Shown here: in pieces, positions 10,819 to 25,063 of the stretch
Numbering within the stretch: position 1 is the first letter of the stretch
Layout of the letters: each line of letters begins with the position of its first letter
Source of the DNA: Fomitopsis serialis
Lineage: Eukaryota > Basidiomycota > Agaricomycetes > Polyporales > Fomitopsidaceae
NCBI RefSeq assembly: GCF_022376445.1
Contig: NW_025954963.1
Span: 62,001 to 126,000 of the forward strand
Direction of reading: 5' to 3'
DNA length: 64,000 nt
Notes under the pieces: generated by a model
Databases searched by the model: none
Told to the model about the DNA's origin: nothing
The model's input: only the letters and a program-made list of their open reading frames with translations
Position numbers and translations under genes: made by a program

Positions 10819-11433
10819 CTACTCCTCTTCCTCTTCCTCGGCCTCCTCCTCGGCCTCCTCCTCCTCCTCCTCCTCCTCCTCCTCGTCCTCTTCCCGCGCC
10901 GCCTCAACTACAGCCGTCGCGATACGGTCCAAGTCCCGCTGGCCGTCTTGGCTGATCCGGCGGCCGCCGTTCTCCGACTGCTCGAGCACGCCGATCTTCT
11001 CGAGCGACTGGCAGATCTTGCGCTGGACGGACGCGGAGGAGTCTGCGTGGTGCGAGGGGCGGTTGCCCCTCCGCTTGCTGCCACCGTGGAGCTTGGTCAG
11101 GGCACCGATGCCGACGTCCTTGCGGAGGTAGATGTGTCTTGCGACGGCAGCTAGTGCATACACGTTAGAGTCACGGAGCACCTGGAGAGCGGAAGGCGTG
11201 CACACCTGCGCGGACGTAGTACCAGTCGGGTCATATGGTGCGAGCTCCTTAAAGGAGCCGGTCTTGACGATGTCTACCCAGGTGGGTACCTCGAGCTTGC
11301 CGGAACGCTTGAGGTGGGATGCGTATGCGGCGATGAACGCCTCCGCGCTGTGATGAGAGAAATCGCGTAAGTGGCTTGTCCTCGCGCGGCACGGGTAGCG
11401 GCACACGTACCTGATGTCTCGTACACCGGGCAT
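10819..11433 (-). CDS. RPS19: 40S ribosomal protein eS19 with a long poly-glutamate tail
   Basis: Component of the small ribosomal subunit, needed for 18S rRNA 3' processing. Three exons: MPGVRDIS, then AEAFIAAYASHLKRSG through PYDP(D)WYYVRA, then AAVARHIYLRK, GALTKLHGGSKRRGNRPSHH and ENGGRRISQDGQRDLDRIA. The order matches eS19 throughout. Exon 2 lacks one base at the GGG of 11228-11230: four G are needed to read PYDPDWYYVRA before the splice to AAVARH. Without it, an alternative donor upstream could keep frame but would lose the conserved DWYYVRA. The C-terminus carries about 25 residues almost all Glu, encoded by a CTC-rich microsatellite, whereas family members usually end in only a few acidic residues. 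The start is supported by similarity to MPGVRDV. Confidence 0.9.
   Translation of the reverse strand: MPGVRDIRYVCRYPCRARTSHLRDFSHHSAEAFIAAYASHLKRSGKLEVPTWVDIVKTGSFKELAPYDPTGTTSAQVCTPSALQVLRDSNVYALAAVARHIYLRKDVGIGALTKLHGGSKRRGNRPSHHADSSASVQRKICQSLEKIGVLEQSENGGRRISQDGQRDLDRIATAVVEAAREEDEEEEEEEEEEAEEEAEEEEEE
10822..10893. repeat. CTC/CTT trinucleotide microsatellite
   Basis: An almost uninterrupted run of CTC/CTT triplets with a few GCC and GTC units. On the minus strand it encodes the Glu-rich tail of eS19. Confidence 0.9.
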
Positions 11434-11935
11434 TTTGATGGAGAAGAGGGATTACCTTGAGGACGGCGAGGACAGCGACGGACGCGGCGTTGACGGCGGT
11501 GTATGGACTGGTTACAGGGCAAAATTGAGTTTGAAGCCACCTGCCCGGTCTGTGCAGTTCTTTGCTTAGTCAGCTCCACGGATCCGAGCCGCGGGCGCTT
11601 GCTGGGTGCGCCACTGCTTGCTTCGATCCGCGACTGAGGCCACCTCTGTGACTGGCGTACTCCATTTCTACCTAACTCTGCGGGTTTCGTCATACGCTGT
11701 GCAATATGTTGCGTACCAGCTCGACTGTTCTGCTCCCTTTGTGCGGTGGCTGCGTCCTGGCTGTGCGTCATGTATGACCCGTCCAACCAGGATCCAACGG
11801 TTCGCCGTCGATGCGGCGATTGAGAGGGGCCAAGTTTCTCACGTGTCCCGATATGGTTTCCGGTGGCTAAAGATTTGGGTCGGTTGTCCTGCCTTGAGTT
11901 CGCGTTTCCACTGCGCCTCACTCCCGACCTCCACC
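11434..11935. promoter_or_regulatory. Shared divergent promoter region, eS19 / F-box gene
   Basis: A 502-bp gap between two divergent starts; both promoters must lie here. No clear TATA box. The long open frame that runs through it continues into the F-box gene but looks non-coding. Confidence 0.4.
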
Positions 11936-13400
11936 ATGATATTCGACGCGTACCAGGCCAACCTCGCCGTCGTCGACCGCCTTCCTCCAGAGTTGCTCAT
12001 CGAAATCTTCGTATGCTGCACGGAGAATCTCAGTGACGGTTTGGTACCGCTTACCCTCGGAGCCGTATGCCACTATTGGCGAGACGTAAGCCTCACCTCG
12101 CCGCGCATATGGCAACACCTGGTCATGAGCGACCGTCGGAAGGTCGAGGCATCGCATGCGCAGGCGCGGCTCTGGCTTGTGCGATCGTGGCAATTACCGC
12201 TTCACGTCCATGTCAACTTGGACTCGAGAGACTTCCTCCTCCCTCTCTTGTCGCCAATATTGCCGTACATCCATCGATGGAGGACGTTTGACATGACCAT
12301 GGACGAGGCGAACGAACACTTTGATTTCGCACCGCTCGTGGCTGGCGCCTCAGGAGCTCGCCTGGAGCACTTGCAGATGATTATCAGGGGAACGACCGGC
12401 CTAGATCCTTTCATTGAGCATCTCCAACCTCTCGAGCGGTCCGATATCGACAAGCCCTCGTTTGCAGCCTTACACTCCGTCGAACCCGACGAGCCAAGGG
12501 GCATCTTCATGCGTACCGCCGTCTTGACCTTGCCGCCACGCGGCCACTTGTCGATTCTGCGCTCACGAAGCTCACGATTTCCGAGTCGGTAGACGTCCTG
12601 ACGAACGCGTCGCGGTTGCTCGACTTCCTCTCCGTTCTGCCTGTGCTCGAGCAGTTCATCTTCTACTCCTTCCCCCACGCTGGGAACCCGGAAGACGACA
12701 TACGGCTCGCTCCAGTCGTCTCGCTTCCTCGACTGCGCCTGCTCGTATTGCGGGCACCTGCGTCGTTCGCGCCGTATTGTCGCACCTCGATACTCCTTCA
12801 CTCAAGGAACTCTACCTCGAGCATACCAACATCGACTTCGCGATCCAGCACGACCACTACGCGAACGTGGAGGAGGACGGCGGCAGCGAGGACGAGGCAC
12901 ACGACTTTTCACAATCTCCGTGGAGCGACCGTGCTACGGGCATGGGCTTGCGGCGGCTCATCAAACGCTCCAACCCGCCTCTACAGGTGTTAGAGATGGA
13001 CTACGCGGACATGCGTACGAAGGACTTCGAGTGGTGCTTTGATCGCCTGGAGCACCTCGAGGAGTTCCGCATCATCGCGTCCGACATGTCCAACACCGTC
13101 ATCAATCTCCTCGCGCCGTACGAGCCTCCCCAAACAATCTGTCGACCCGACGGGGCAGGCCGTAGTAGGCCGCACCTACGACTGCCGAAGCTGACCATGT
13201 TGGGGTTGTGGAATTGCCAGCGGCTCGGCGGCGATGCCATCGTCGGGGCGCTGTGTCGACGGGTACAGTATACAGACAATCTGTCCGGCGACGAGATCAG
13301 TAAGCTTTCGGACGTCGCGATTGTTGGATGTCAGGACTTCCGTGTCCAGCATGTTCTCGAGCTGTCGCCAGTGTTGGGAGGTCGCTTGCGCATTTCATGA
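11936..13400 (+). CDS. F-box / leucine-rich-repeat-like protein
   Basis: The ATG at 11936 (CCACC ATG) opens MIFDAYQANLAVVDRLPPEL, and an F-box follows: LPPELLIEIFVCC then VCHYWRDVSLTSPRIWQ, roughly residues 17-60. The remainder is irregular Leu-rich repeats (LRLLVLRAP, PSLKELYLEHTNI, LPKLTMLGLWNCQRLGG). Such proteins bind Skp1 and present substrates to an SCF ubiquitin ligase. No intron is needed, but the frame must change twice: at the GGGG of 12498-12501 and near 12768-12772. Each site is repaired by one added base, giving EPRGHLHAYRRLDL and APASFAAVLSHLD. The product is about 488 residues if corrected. It could instead be a recent pseudogene. Large F-box families are usual in agaricomycetes, so the target cannot be guessed. 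Confidence 0.72.
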
Positions 13401-13715
13401 GTTGTACTTCTACGGACTTGTAGCAATTGTGTAATTTTAGTGCTGTACGGTATTTATTGGTCATAATGTTGTTCCTCGTTCTTGTTCAGCGGCTGAACGG
13501 TTCTCTTCAGCGCGATTGTGGCGGGGGAACTGCACATAAAGTTAAGCTCGGAGCTGCTGCCAAGATGAGCGATCTCCGGCGCCTATGTGTCAATTTACCT
13601 GCCGCGAGACCGACAACCTTGTTCGGTGGACACTGGCACCTGCAGTGTCTCGCTCGCCTGCTCGAGCAGCCCACCTCCCCCTGTTGTAAATATTGACCAT
13701 ATTCGCTTGCAAACA
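13401..13715. other. Short intergenic spacer before AMP deaminase
   Basis: 315 bp between two genes in the same direction; nothing recognised. Confidence 0.4.
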
Positions 13716-16700
13716 ATGTCATCGCCCGAACAGGATCATCGTGTCGCCAGCGACGACGAAGCGAGGCCTACGTCCACTCGCAGCTCGTCTCAAGAATCCG
13801 AGGTCTTCAGCCCCACTGGTATTCATGCTCCCGCACCGAGGGTAACAGACGGATATTTTGGATACAACGAGGAGAAAACGCTGCACCACGTACGTTGACC
13901 GACCTGATACCTACTGCATTCACGGTGTCTGACTGCCACACCCTAGCTCGAGGAAAAGATGTGGGCTCAGCGAAGGCGTGGCTCGGACGCTACGTCTGCG
14001 TCGAGACCTGTCTCTGTTTGGGCTCTCCATATATGCGGGAGGAAGCCCATCTAGAAGGTCCAAACGCGTACGTCGGGAGCTTCAAGCTGCCGCCAGTTAT
14101 GGAACCCCAGAAGAAGGTCCCAAACCTACGTCTCAACAAGAGCAGTGGAAAATGGCACCGATCCACGGTACATATGGGCTAGTATTGCCACAGAGAGCAG
14201 CCCTCAATGCTTCACAGATTCAGGTGTCTTGCCGGAGTTCATTCCCATCATCGAGGCGTTCCAGAAATGTCTCGAGCTCAGGGACAAGTACATGCACCGC
14301 TCTGGCCAGAAGCTCGGCTTCAACCCCAAAGACCATGATGGGACGTTCACCGGCCTCCCGGAGGACATTTCAGGCGTATCTGGCGTTCGGCCTGATATCA
14401 ACTACGACGCTTACGTCCCGCCCAAGAGCGAATTGAAGAAGTGGCGGATCTACCCGAAGCCCCCACCACCGCACTGGCACTGGAAAGGACCTCATGCGAC
14501 AGTCCTCAGTCATGCGGGCTCCGACACCGAGGACGATGAGTTCGACTTCGAGCAATGCGATATACCGGGGCCAGATGACTGGCGCTTCGAATTGGATGAA
14601 AAGGGCGTATTTCAAGTCTATAAGAGCAAGGACGGTGGGCATCGTCGTCCTATAGCAACTTCTTCTGCTTCTAATATACAGACGGTTGCAGCTGAGACTC
14701 CGCGTTTGACGTCCCCAGCATCAGGGAGTACTTCATGGATCTGGAGTACGTCCTCGGGTGATCGCCGACGGTCCAACAAAAAGCTTCGCGTACCGGAGAT
14801 TGAATTATCTCACGAGCAAGTTCACTATGTACTCGTTGCTCAATGAGACACAAGAGCTGGCGGATATGAAGGTAGGCCTGTTGAGTGCTCCTTCCCTTCC
14901 TCACACAGACATCCTTACGAGGCTTCTCAGAGAGTTCCACACCGGTTCGCATTGTCATTGGGCCCGTTGTCCAAAGTTAACTTCGAGATTCAGAGACTTC
15001 TACAACGTCCGTAAGGTTGACACGCATATCCACCACTCTAGCTGCATGAACCAAAAGCATCTTTTACGCTTCATCAAGTCCAAAATGAAGCGATACCCTC
15101 ACGTAGGCATCGCCTACTCACTCATCACCTATTGTCTCACGTGTATCCCTCAGGACGTTGTCATTCATCGTGACGGACGCGAACTCACTCTCGAACAAGT
15201 CTTCCAATCTCTGAACCTCACCGCATACGACCTCTCCATAGACACGCTAGACATGCACGCGCACCAGGACTCATTCCATCGTTTCGACAATTTCAACCTA
15301 AAGTACAACCCAATTGGCGAATCTAGGCTACGAGAGATCTTCCTCAAGACTGATAATTATATCGCTGGCCGATACTTGGCGGAGCTCACGAAAGGTCCGT
15401 CCCGACTGTCGTCGCTTTCCTTTTCTTGACGCTGACAAGGAATGCAGAGGTCATGACGGATCTCGAACAAAGCAAATACCAGGTATAAGCCGCGTTTGAC
15501 ATGAGCCTTGTACGTGCTGACCTTTCACAGAACTCGGAATGGCGACTCAGTATCTACGGACGGAACTCCGACGAGTGGGACAAGCTCGCCCGATGGATTG
15601 TGCACAACAAGCTGTATTCACACAATGTACGATGGCTCATCCAGATTCCGCGTCTGTACGACGTGTACAAACAGAATGGATCGATAGAGAACTTTGAGGA
15701 TATTGTCAAAAGTGAGCCACACGCATACATACGCTCGTCGCACTGCACTAATCTCATCACGTCCAGATGTATTCCGACCATTGTTTGAAGTTACGCACGA
15801 CCCGAGCTCTCATCCAGAACTGCATGTATTCTTACAACGTGTTATTGGCTTCGACACTGTCGACGACGAGTCAAAGACTGAGCGGCGCTACCACCGCAAG
15901 TTCCCATACCCGCGACTGTGGAATGCTAAGGAGTCCCCTCCGTACTCGTATTGGTCAGTTGTCGCACTTGCTAATTTTGTTCGTGCTCACGCTCACCGTC
16001 GTTATGACAGGGTGTACTATATGTTCGCTAATATGGCAAGCCTGAATCATTGGCGGCGTGCAAGGGGTTTTAGTGCGTAGATCTGGAAGTCATGATTCCA
16101 TGACTGGCTGACTATGCCTTTCACAGATACATTCGTCTTTCGTCCCCATAGCGGCGAAGCTGGAGACACGGACCATCTGACATCCGCCTTCCTCACCGCG
16201 CATTCGATCTCCCACGGCATCCTCCTTCGCAAGGTCCCCGCCCTGCAGTACCTCTTCTACCTCAAGCAGATTGGGATCGCCATGAGTCCTCTCAGCAACA
16301 ACGCCCTGTTCTTGATGTATGAGCGCAACCCGCTACCCGACTTCTTCAAGGTGGGGCTGAACGTCAGCCTGAGCACGGATGATCCGCTCCAGTTCCACTT
16401 CACCAAGGTGCGTCTTCTCCGTCAACACGCGTAGTCAGTAACCTCACGCTCGCTTCCAGGAACCCCTTCTGGAAGAGTACAGTGTTGCGGCCCATGTAAG
16501 GCAACGGAGCGTATCCCCGGGCGCCGTCTCGTTGACAGGTTCTTGCCACAGATTTACAAGTTCCCTCAGAGCTCCTTAGCCGAACTCGCGCGTAACTCCG
16601 TGATCCAGAGTGGGTTCGAGATGGAGATCAAGCAGCATTGGCTGGGGCAGCACTGGTACCTGCCAGGTGCTGCGGGCAACGACATAAACAAGGTAGGACA

Positions 16701-16836
16701 CCGTCTCATTAAGACACAAGTCGCTTGCTGACATTCCCAGACAAACGTCCCCAATCTTCGACTGGAGTATCGGCGACAGACCCTTGTGGAGGAGTTGATG
16801 ATGTTGAGAGCAAATGATCCTGCGTCGACCAACTGA
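13716..16836 (+). CDS. AMD1: AMP deaminase
   Basis: Cytosolic zinc enzyme that deaminates AMP to IMP in purine interconversion. Recognisable blocks in order: [66 protein letters not shown], the metal-binding [55 protein letters not shown], and the active-site [17 protein letters not shown]. About twelve exons; one is only 14 nt (14931-14944). Frame problems: one extra base near 14011-14022 offset by one missing base near 14144-14148; a missing base near 14700 that an unusual acceptor might explain instead; and a missing G at 14756-14758 between VLG and VIADGP, which is firm because the block is conserved. The catalytic half has no error. The stop follows RANDPASTN. Confidence 0.92.
14931..14944 (+). 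other. 14-nt micro-exon of AMP deaminase
   Basis: AGAGTTCCACACCG lies between introns 14872-14930 and 14945-14993. With its neighbours it completes ADMKRVPHRDFYNV, which matches the family; skipping it loses RVPH and the frame. The downstream donor GTTCGC is weak. Confidence 0.7.
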
Positions 16837-17373
16837 TTGTTTCCGGTCACACAAAGGTTGCGCACAGGGTTGCAAGACACGTCGCCGTGTTCGAAACGAA
16901 CCATGACTGGCGTAGTTACCCGTGCAGAGCTACTAGGTCAGGATTCAATTGGGAATATTGACTTGCGTCCTGCAGTTTTGATTGCGCAAATCGCATCCGG
17001 TTGTGAAGGGAATTTGCTACGTACTTTACTCGGGCAGATGACCGGTGTCAACAGGTTCTTGGTTGACATAATGGTGCTCCTTGACATTGCATGGACAACT
17101 GAATGCCACGTTCACCCGGGAGTCGAAGTCTGTACAATGCGCTCCGCACTCTCCGGCACCCTGTATGTTGCCTTGATGCATGATAAAATGTACATTGAGG
17201 TGTGTAGGTGATTGCTTCTATTATGATAAACTAGTACTCGCTAATGCTACTGAGTAAGTGTACAACAATTTGAGCGGTGCGGCGATACAGAACATGACCT
17301 TCCACAGCAAGCACTTTTACTTTACATATCACTTCTCGTCCCAGCGATCGCAAACGTCTAACACACATCGAGT
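16837..17373. other. Convergent intergenic region, about 540 bp
   Basis: 3' UTRs of AMP deaminase and pyruvate decarboxylase; no gene seen. Confidence 0.45.
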
Positions 17374-19856
<2,483 letters not shown>

Positions 19857-21322
19857 TTTGGAAGTGTGGGGTGTGTAAGAGTTAGGAAGTGCTGGAGAAG
19901 GATTGGAGAAGGAGGAGGGCGAAGGGACTGGCAGTATTTATGCTGTCGGGGAGAAGGAGGTCGATGGGGGGACCAAAAGAGGAGACAGACTGGTCGGACT
20001 CGCCGTCTGGGCAGCATGGCTGGGTGGGTCTCCGCCATTCTCCCTACTGACGTCGCTCTGGCCGTCACCCGGGCCAGTAGTCCCCGAGCGCTTCCGTTCA
20101 TTGGCAATCCACTCTCGATATCACTTCCCACGCCACTTCCTTCGGACTTACCATACGCTCAGCCTGTTCACCTTCTCAATCGTCCTCGTCCTCGTCGTGT
20201 TCTAATCTGCAGCGTTGTCCCGCAAAATGCCAGTTAACGACTCTCGAAGACTACTCACACAATCTCTGCCACGCGGTTGGCCTCGACAGCTCCACTACAG
20301 TATCTTTCTGAGGCGGTCCTCATGCAGAGGCTAGAAGGGTCCGCGTGCACCCGTTCGAGGCCGACCGTGGTACAGCGCTCGCTGCGCCTTCCGTAAACGA
20401 CGGGACTCGATCACTGCTCGATCATGCCTGGCTCGTTCTTGGGCCCGTAAGCATCGGTCGCCCCGGTCCTCGCCACTCTAGTAACTCATATGGAGCTCAT
20501 CGCCGTATGCGCAGCTTACGCCGTTACGGACGTCCGCTCAACATGCGAGGTGAGTTGCTATATTCGCTGGACGCGCACGGAAATTACACAGCCTGCTGTC
20601 AGGGCTATCTCTGAGTTCCGGTGCAGTGGCGACCCCACGTACATGCCTGCCCGGTCATGAGCCCACCGCTGATAGCAACCGATACTCGAATCAAAGTTAC
20701 GCTCATGTCACTGTCAGGGAAGCTTGCATCCCCGCCAGTCATGCTGACTTCGTGAGACTGGCGAACAACGACTGTATACCGGCATGCACTGGTGTGAGAG
20801 CCAGGCAGTCATTGTGAACAACGCCCTGTGTTTGTTTGTGAGTTTCCCTGCTACATCGGTGAGTCATATGCTTCGCACTCGGAACATTAGTAACATGAGC
20901 GAGCCTTCAGCTTAACCTGATCCTAACCCATTGATTCTACAATATGCTCAGAGTGTTCACTGTCGATTCAATCTGCGGCGCGAGGGCCAATGTGCTAGTC
21001 AAACTCAAGCCCGCGATCGCGTGCACACAGCGCGACGTCGAGATCAATGTTTTTGATTGTCTTTATTTACTGTTTACTCTGGTTTGTTGTTTTTATCCTA
21101 CTCTACAGTGTCCATGGCACATTGTCCGGTACTGACTGTCCTTTCTGCAGATGTACTCGAAGTGTCCGATGGCACAGCGTCCATTCGTGTCCAAGGCATG
21201 TCCATATAATGTCCATTTGGCACTAAGCGCTTTTTTTCTGGATCGTTTCTGATGATCCGGCGATACATGACAGGAGAGGACGTCCCGCCGCACTCTCGTG
21301 CTCGCACTGCGAGCTGCCCTTT
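19857..21322. other. Intergenic, about 1.5 kb, upstream of pyruvate decarboxylase
   Basis: Holds the decarboxylase promoter and the 3' end of the next kinase gene. The open frames (for example 19692-20237) overlap the decarboxylase leader and have no domain. Nothing else seen. Confidence 0.45.
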
Positions 21323-22518
21323 TCACTCCAGTCCGAGCGCGTCCAGGCGCTCGATGACGGCGAGGGCGAACTCGTCGTCGGCCCCCCTCTTCGCCGGAAG
21401 CAGCAGAGGGCGGGCGTACGACTTGAACGTCATGAACTTGCAACCGACGATGGGAGGCGCAACAGCGGGGTCGTTGTCTGGCGTACCGACACCCTCGCTG
21501 CCGTCCACTGATGTGGAGGTAGAGCCGACTGGCTCGCCCGGGTTTCCCTCCATCTCGTCGTCCTCGTCGTCCAGCACATCCTCCTCCTCGAACTCGGCGA
21601 AGAAAGTGTCGAGGCGGAGGACATTGTTGCGGATCTGCGCGAGGCTTGGGCGTGCGGTGGGGTTCAAGCGAAAGATCCGCTTCAGGAGATCGGCGGCGCC
21701 CCTCGAGATGCCGAACTCGCGCTCGAGGAACTGCTCGTCTTCGAGGATGAACCGCCTGAAGTCGGGATCCTCGAGCGACGCCTCTCCCCACGGGCGATCG
21801 CCGTCCGCGATGAGGTTGATCAGAATGATGCCCAGCGCCCAGATGTCCGCATGCTTGGTGGAATACGGCCCAGACGCAGTGGAGATACATTCTGTCGGTT
21901 GAGGTCAGCGTCGCTACGCTAGTAGTTGTGTGATGCCAACTTACCCGGACTCATATAGCAGTGAGTCCCATAGCCGCGGACATAGCTGCGCGCGATAGGC
22001 GTGGCCATCCCGAAGTCGGCTATGAAGACCTCCTTCCCGTCGGCAGTGCAGAGTATGTTTTCTGGCTTTAGGTCGCAGTGGTACACCTTTTTTCGGTGAC
22101 ACCCGTGGACCGCATCCAAGATCTGCACGAAGACCGACCGGATCCGCTCGTCGTTGCCCTCGAAGGTGACGCCCTCGGCGATGAGGTTGAACAAGTCGCA
22201 GTCGTGGTAGTCCGACACGAGGTAGAAGTATGCGTCATCCTCCACCACTTCGAGCAACTTGAGGACGCCGGGCACGCCCGACACGAGCTTTTGGATCGTG
22301 ATCTCCCGTCGCTGGCGCTGCGTGTCGCGTTTGGAAGGACCAGCCTTCCGCACGATCTTGACTGCGCGCCGAACGGGGACCGAGGAGGAGGCCGAAGCTT
22401 CGTGATCAATGGCGAGGTACACCACGCCGTAGGTGCCAGCACCGACGGGTTGGAGTAGCTCGAGACGACCAGCGTCGATCAGCATGCCAGCGAAGGTAGG
22501 TAGCAAGTTTGTAGGCAT
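21323..22518 (-). CDS. Ran1/Pat1-like serine/threonine kinase with non-RD catalytic loop
   Basis: Two exons joined at an intron of about 50 bp near 21894-21944 (GTAAGT...CGACAG) give about 380 residues. Kinase motifs: Gly loop VGAGTYGVVYLA, Lys in RRAVKIVRKAG, catalytic loop YHCDLKPENIL, DFGMATPIARSYVRGYGT and the APE-equivalent YMSPE. Then come DIWALGIILINLIADGDRPW and RIFRLNPTARPSLAQI. The body resembles fungal Ran1/Pat1/Ksp1-type kinases that link nutrient status to development. The Arg of the usual HRD is Cys, so this is a non-RD kinase and may not need activation-loop phosphorylation. An acidic Asp/Glu tract and Ser/Thr-rich stretch (about residues 290-335) follows, and the end is RLDALGLE. 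A TATA-like CATAAAAGG lies about 90 bp upstream. Substrates unknown. Confidence 0.88.
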
Positions 22519-23719
22519 CGTGAAGAATATGCAACTCTGTAGCTGAGTGTGCGGATGCTGATGCGAAGACGAAGAGTATGGCTTCTACTGATGCGAATGC
22601 GTTCCTTTTATGCATTTTCGGTGAGTCCCCTTCCGATTGTGTGAGCGGAAGGGTGTGCCGGATACACACAGACACCCTTCCGAGTCGTGCAGTATCCGCG
22701 GTCTAGATCGAGGGAATTGAATCCATCTCAGTCAAGATTCAAACATCGTTGCACGCACCCATGGATCCATTCGCGGATCACAAGACACCCGTGGAGGCCC
22801 GTCTCTGTCGGTTAGAATCCATATTGACTGGTCGGGAATCAAATAGGGTGTCGCTGCTCATGCAAGATATGCGCCAACTCCAATGGTGCATTTGCGGCAC
22901 ACATTTCCGGGTGCTGATGCGTTTGACCACTTCAAGGCATATGACAGAAACACAGAAGAACCCGACGAGAAAGCGGCAATAGCTGAGTCTGTGCATCGCC
23001 GGAGCGGCATCGGTGGGTAGTTCATACTAATACTGCCGTAGACCCGATTCCGCTTCCTTTCCGATCCGGAGAGGAGACCATGTCCCGTTGCCGGGGTGAT
23101 CATCGCACCCAGCATAGGATTACATCTTCCGCCGCAAGCTCGAGCTTACGCCTGACCGGAGCACATGCCTAGTCACACATTCACCAAACAGACTATTTAC
23201 CTCGAATTCGAGACATGCGCGCAGCCATTCTGGGATCTCAGAGACAGCTGCGAGACAGCTGCATGTGGTGGCGGCCAGACTATAGCCCCAGGGCGTCCAA
23301 GACGCGGTGGGAATGACAGTTGTGAGAGACTCGCGGTGATTGCTAGCTGATTCGAACCAGAAGACTTACCGCTTTGGGCGACTCCAACGTCGGAGTGGCT
23401 TAAGACGCCTTGTCTCATTGGCAGCGCTGTGCCGGCGCTGTGTTTCGCGCATCGTCATTCAATCTTGCCGCTGAATATAAGTTCAGCCGCAGTCTCAGTC
23501 ACAGCGTGAATGCGAACACCCATGTGCAAGGAAGTAGCCTAGCGCAAGCTTGATCTCTCCTCTTCCACTTTCGCAGCCGGAGTAGCTTACAATTCGTGGA
23601 CCCGACTGCTGCATCAGGAAGCCTGCGTACCAGTTGCACAGTATTCGGATCATCCAGTGAGTCGTACGATTCGGACGTCTCCGCTGTGATTCATTGATCG
23701 CTTCATTATAAACGCAGAA
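22519..23719. other. Divergent intergenic region, about 1.2 kb
   Basis: Between the Ran1-like kinase (-) and the second F-box-like gene (+). Short frames at 22749-22982 (+) and 22858-23115 (-) have no domain and overlap each other; I do not call them. An 11-bp motif GAGACAGCTGC occurs twice in tandem around 23240-23262. Confidence 0.45.
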
Positions 23720-25063
23720 ATGGACACGCTCGTCTCCGTTCAGCGGATTTTGTCACGTCCTTTGCGGTGGTACTGTTCCCCAATTCGTACGCCCCCAATC
23801 CGTACGCAGGGTCATTCCCAACCGAGGCTCCCGCTCGAACTCTGTGAGCTTGTGATTGACTACAATCACAACGACCACATCACCCTGCGAGCATGCTGCT
23901 GACGTGTTACGCGTGGGTCGTACGTGCGCGGATGCATCTATTCCATCGGGCTCGCCTCTCAACCTCAAAGCTCCCATCAACTATCTCGCTCCTAACAGCA
24001 GGTCCCGCAATAGCCACATGCGTCAAGCATTTGACCATCGATTTTGGAGGCGCAGATACTCTCGCGAATGTTTGCGCCCCACTCAAGGGCGTCTGCGAGC
24101 AGATGCAGGCTGTTCAGACCCTCAAGCTGACCGGAATCTCGTTATACGCATCTCTCGAGCTGAACTTACTACTCACCGTTCTTCCGAAATGTACGGTCCA
24201 TCTGGAGCTCGGCAAGATCGCGGTGGCCCCGCAGTCACCCCTTCCCGAGTTGATCTCCTCCTTCCCCGCCCTCCAGGGTCTGTCCCTCGGAGATGGTTTG
24301 GTCAGTATGCACGGCGCATCAACTTGGGACGCGACGGGTCCCGTATCAGTGCGTCTTCGCACACCGTTGAAGATACTACATCTGTCGTTGGTCTTCTCCA
24401 ATCCCTCTATCCTGAACTACGCCCAATGGCTAGTGTCCACACCTAACGCACTCGACCTTCGCGCCCTTTCCGTCGCGTTCGACTACTCCGGCACGCGCAT
24501 CAACTCGCCCGCATTGCTCGGGTTACTCCTGGAGAACCTCGGTTCTCCTCTGGAGACGCTAGAGCTCGCCATGACCCGCGATACCGACCTCAGCGGTGAG
24601 TAGACAAATTGCACACGAACAACTTCATGTGCTGAAGTTAGGTCACGCAGTGATCCCGTTCACCCTGGAGAGGGCAACTCGCCTTGCAAACCTCCGCCTG
24701 CTGGTCCGGTTCAGCGGATCGTGGACTCAGGACAGTTCCAGCTACGTCCGGAACTGGGTCGTGACCCTCCTTTACCGCGTGCATCTACAGAGTATCCGCA
24801 CTATTCACCTGGCCGTTGAGGACGCAGGAGAGGATAATTTCCTCTTTCTCGACTGGGTGGATGATCTGGTCCAGGCGCTCCTACGGCTTAACCTCAGTGG
24901 CCTCAGGAGTTTTGCGTTCGAGTGTGTAGGCTCGCCCATGAGGGCTCGTACTATGGCATCCTTGGAGGCGAGGCTCGGAGCCCTCAAGCCTCAGTACCCG
25001 GTCGACCTCACATCTGCCAAAGTATCCACTGCCTTTGGATCCGACCTCATGCGCACCTTCTGA
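23720..25063 (+). CDS. F-box-like protein, agaricomycete family
   Basis: The N-terminus after about 30 residues reads LPLELCELVIDYNHNDHITL, followed by LTCYAWVVRARMHLF. This is the F-box-like pattern common in agaricomycete proteins (LPxELCExVIDxLxxD...LTCRAWL...RxHLF). A hydrophobic Leu-rich body of about 370 residues follows with no named domain (CVKHLTIDFGG, LPELISSFPALQGLSL, LETLELAMT), ending GSDLMRTF. One intron at 24596-24641 (GTGAGT...GTTAG) keeps frame. At 23893-23901 one base is missing: as written the frame stops after LRACC, and one added base gives LRAC(C)LTCYAW. Either a sequence error or a disabled copy. Its stop is only 111 bp from the convergent stop of the next gene. Confidence 0.7.

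Noticed and set aside
23330..23430. tRNA-like B-box (GGTTCGAATC) on the minus strand
   Set aside because: The flanking bases cannot form a T-stem, and no A-box or acceptor stem is present at the right spacing.
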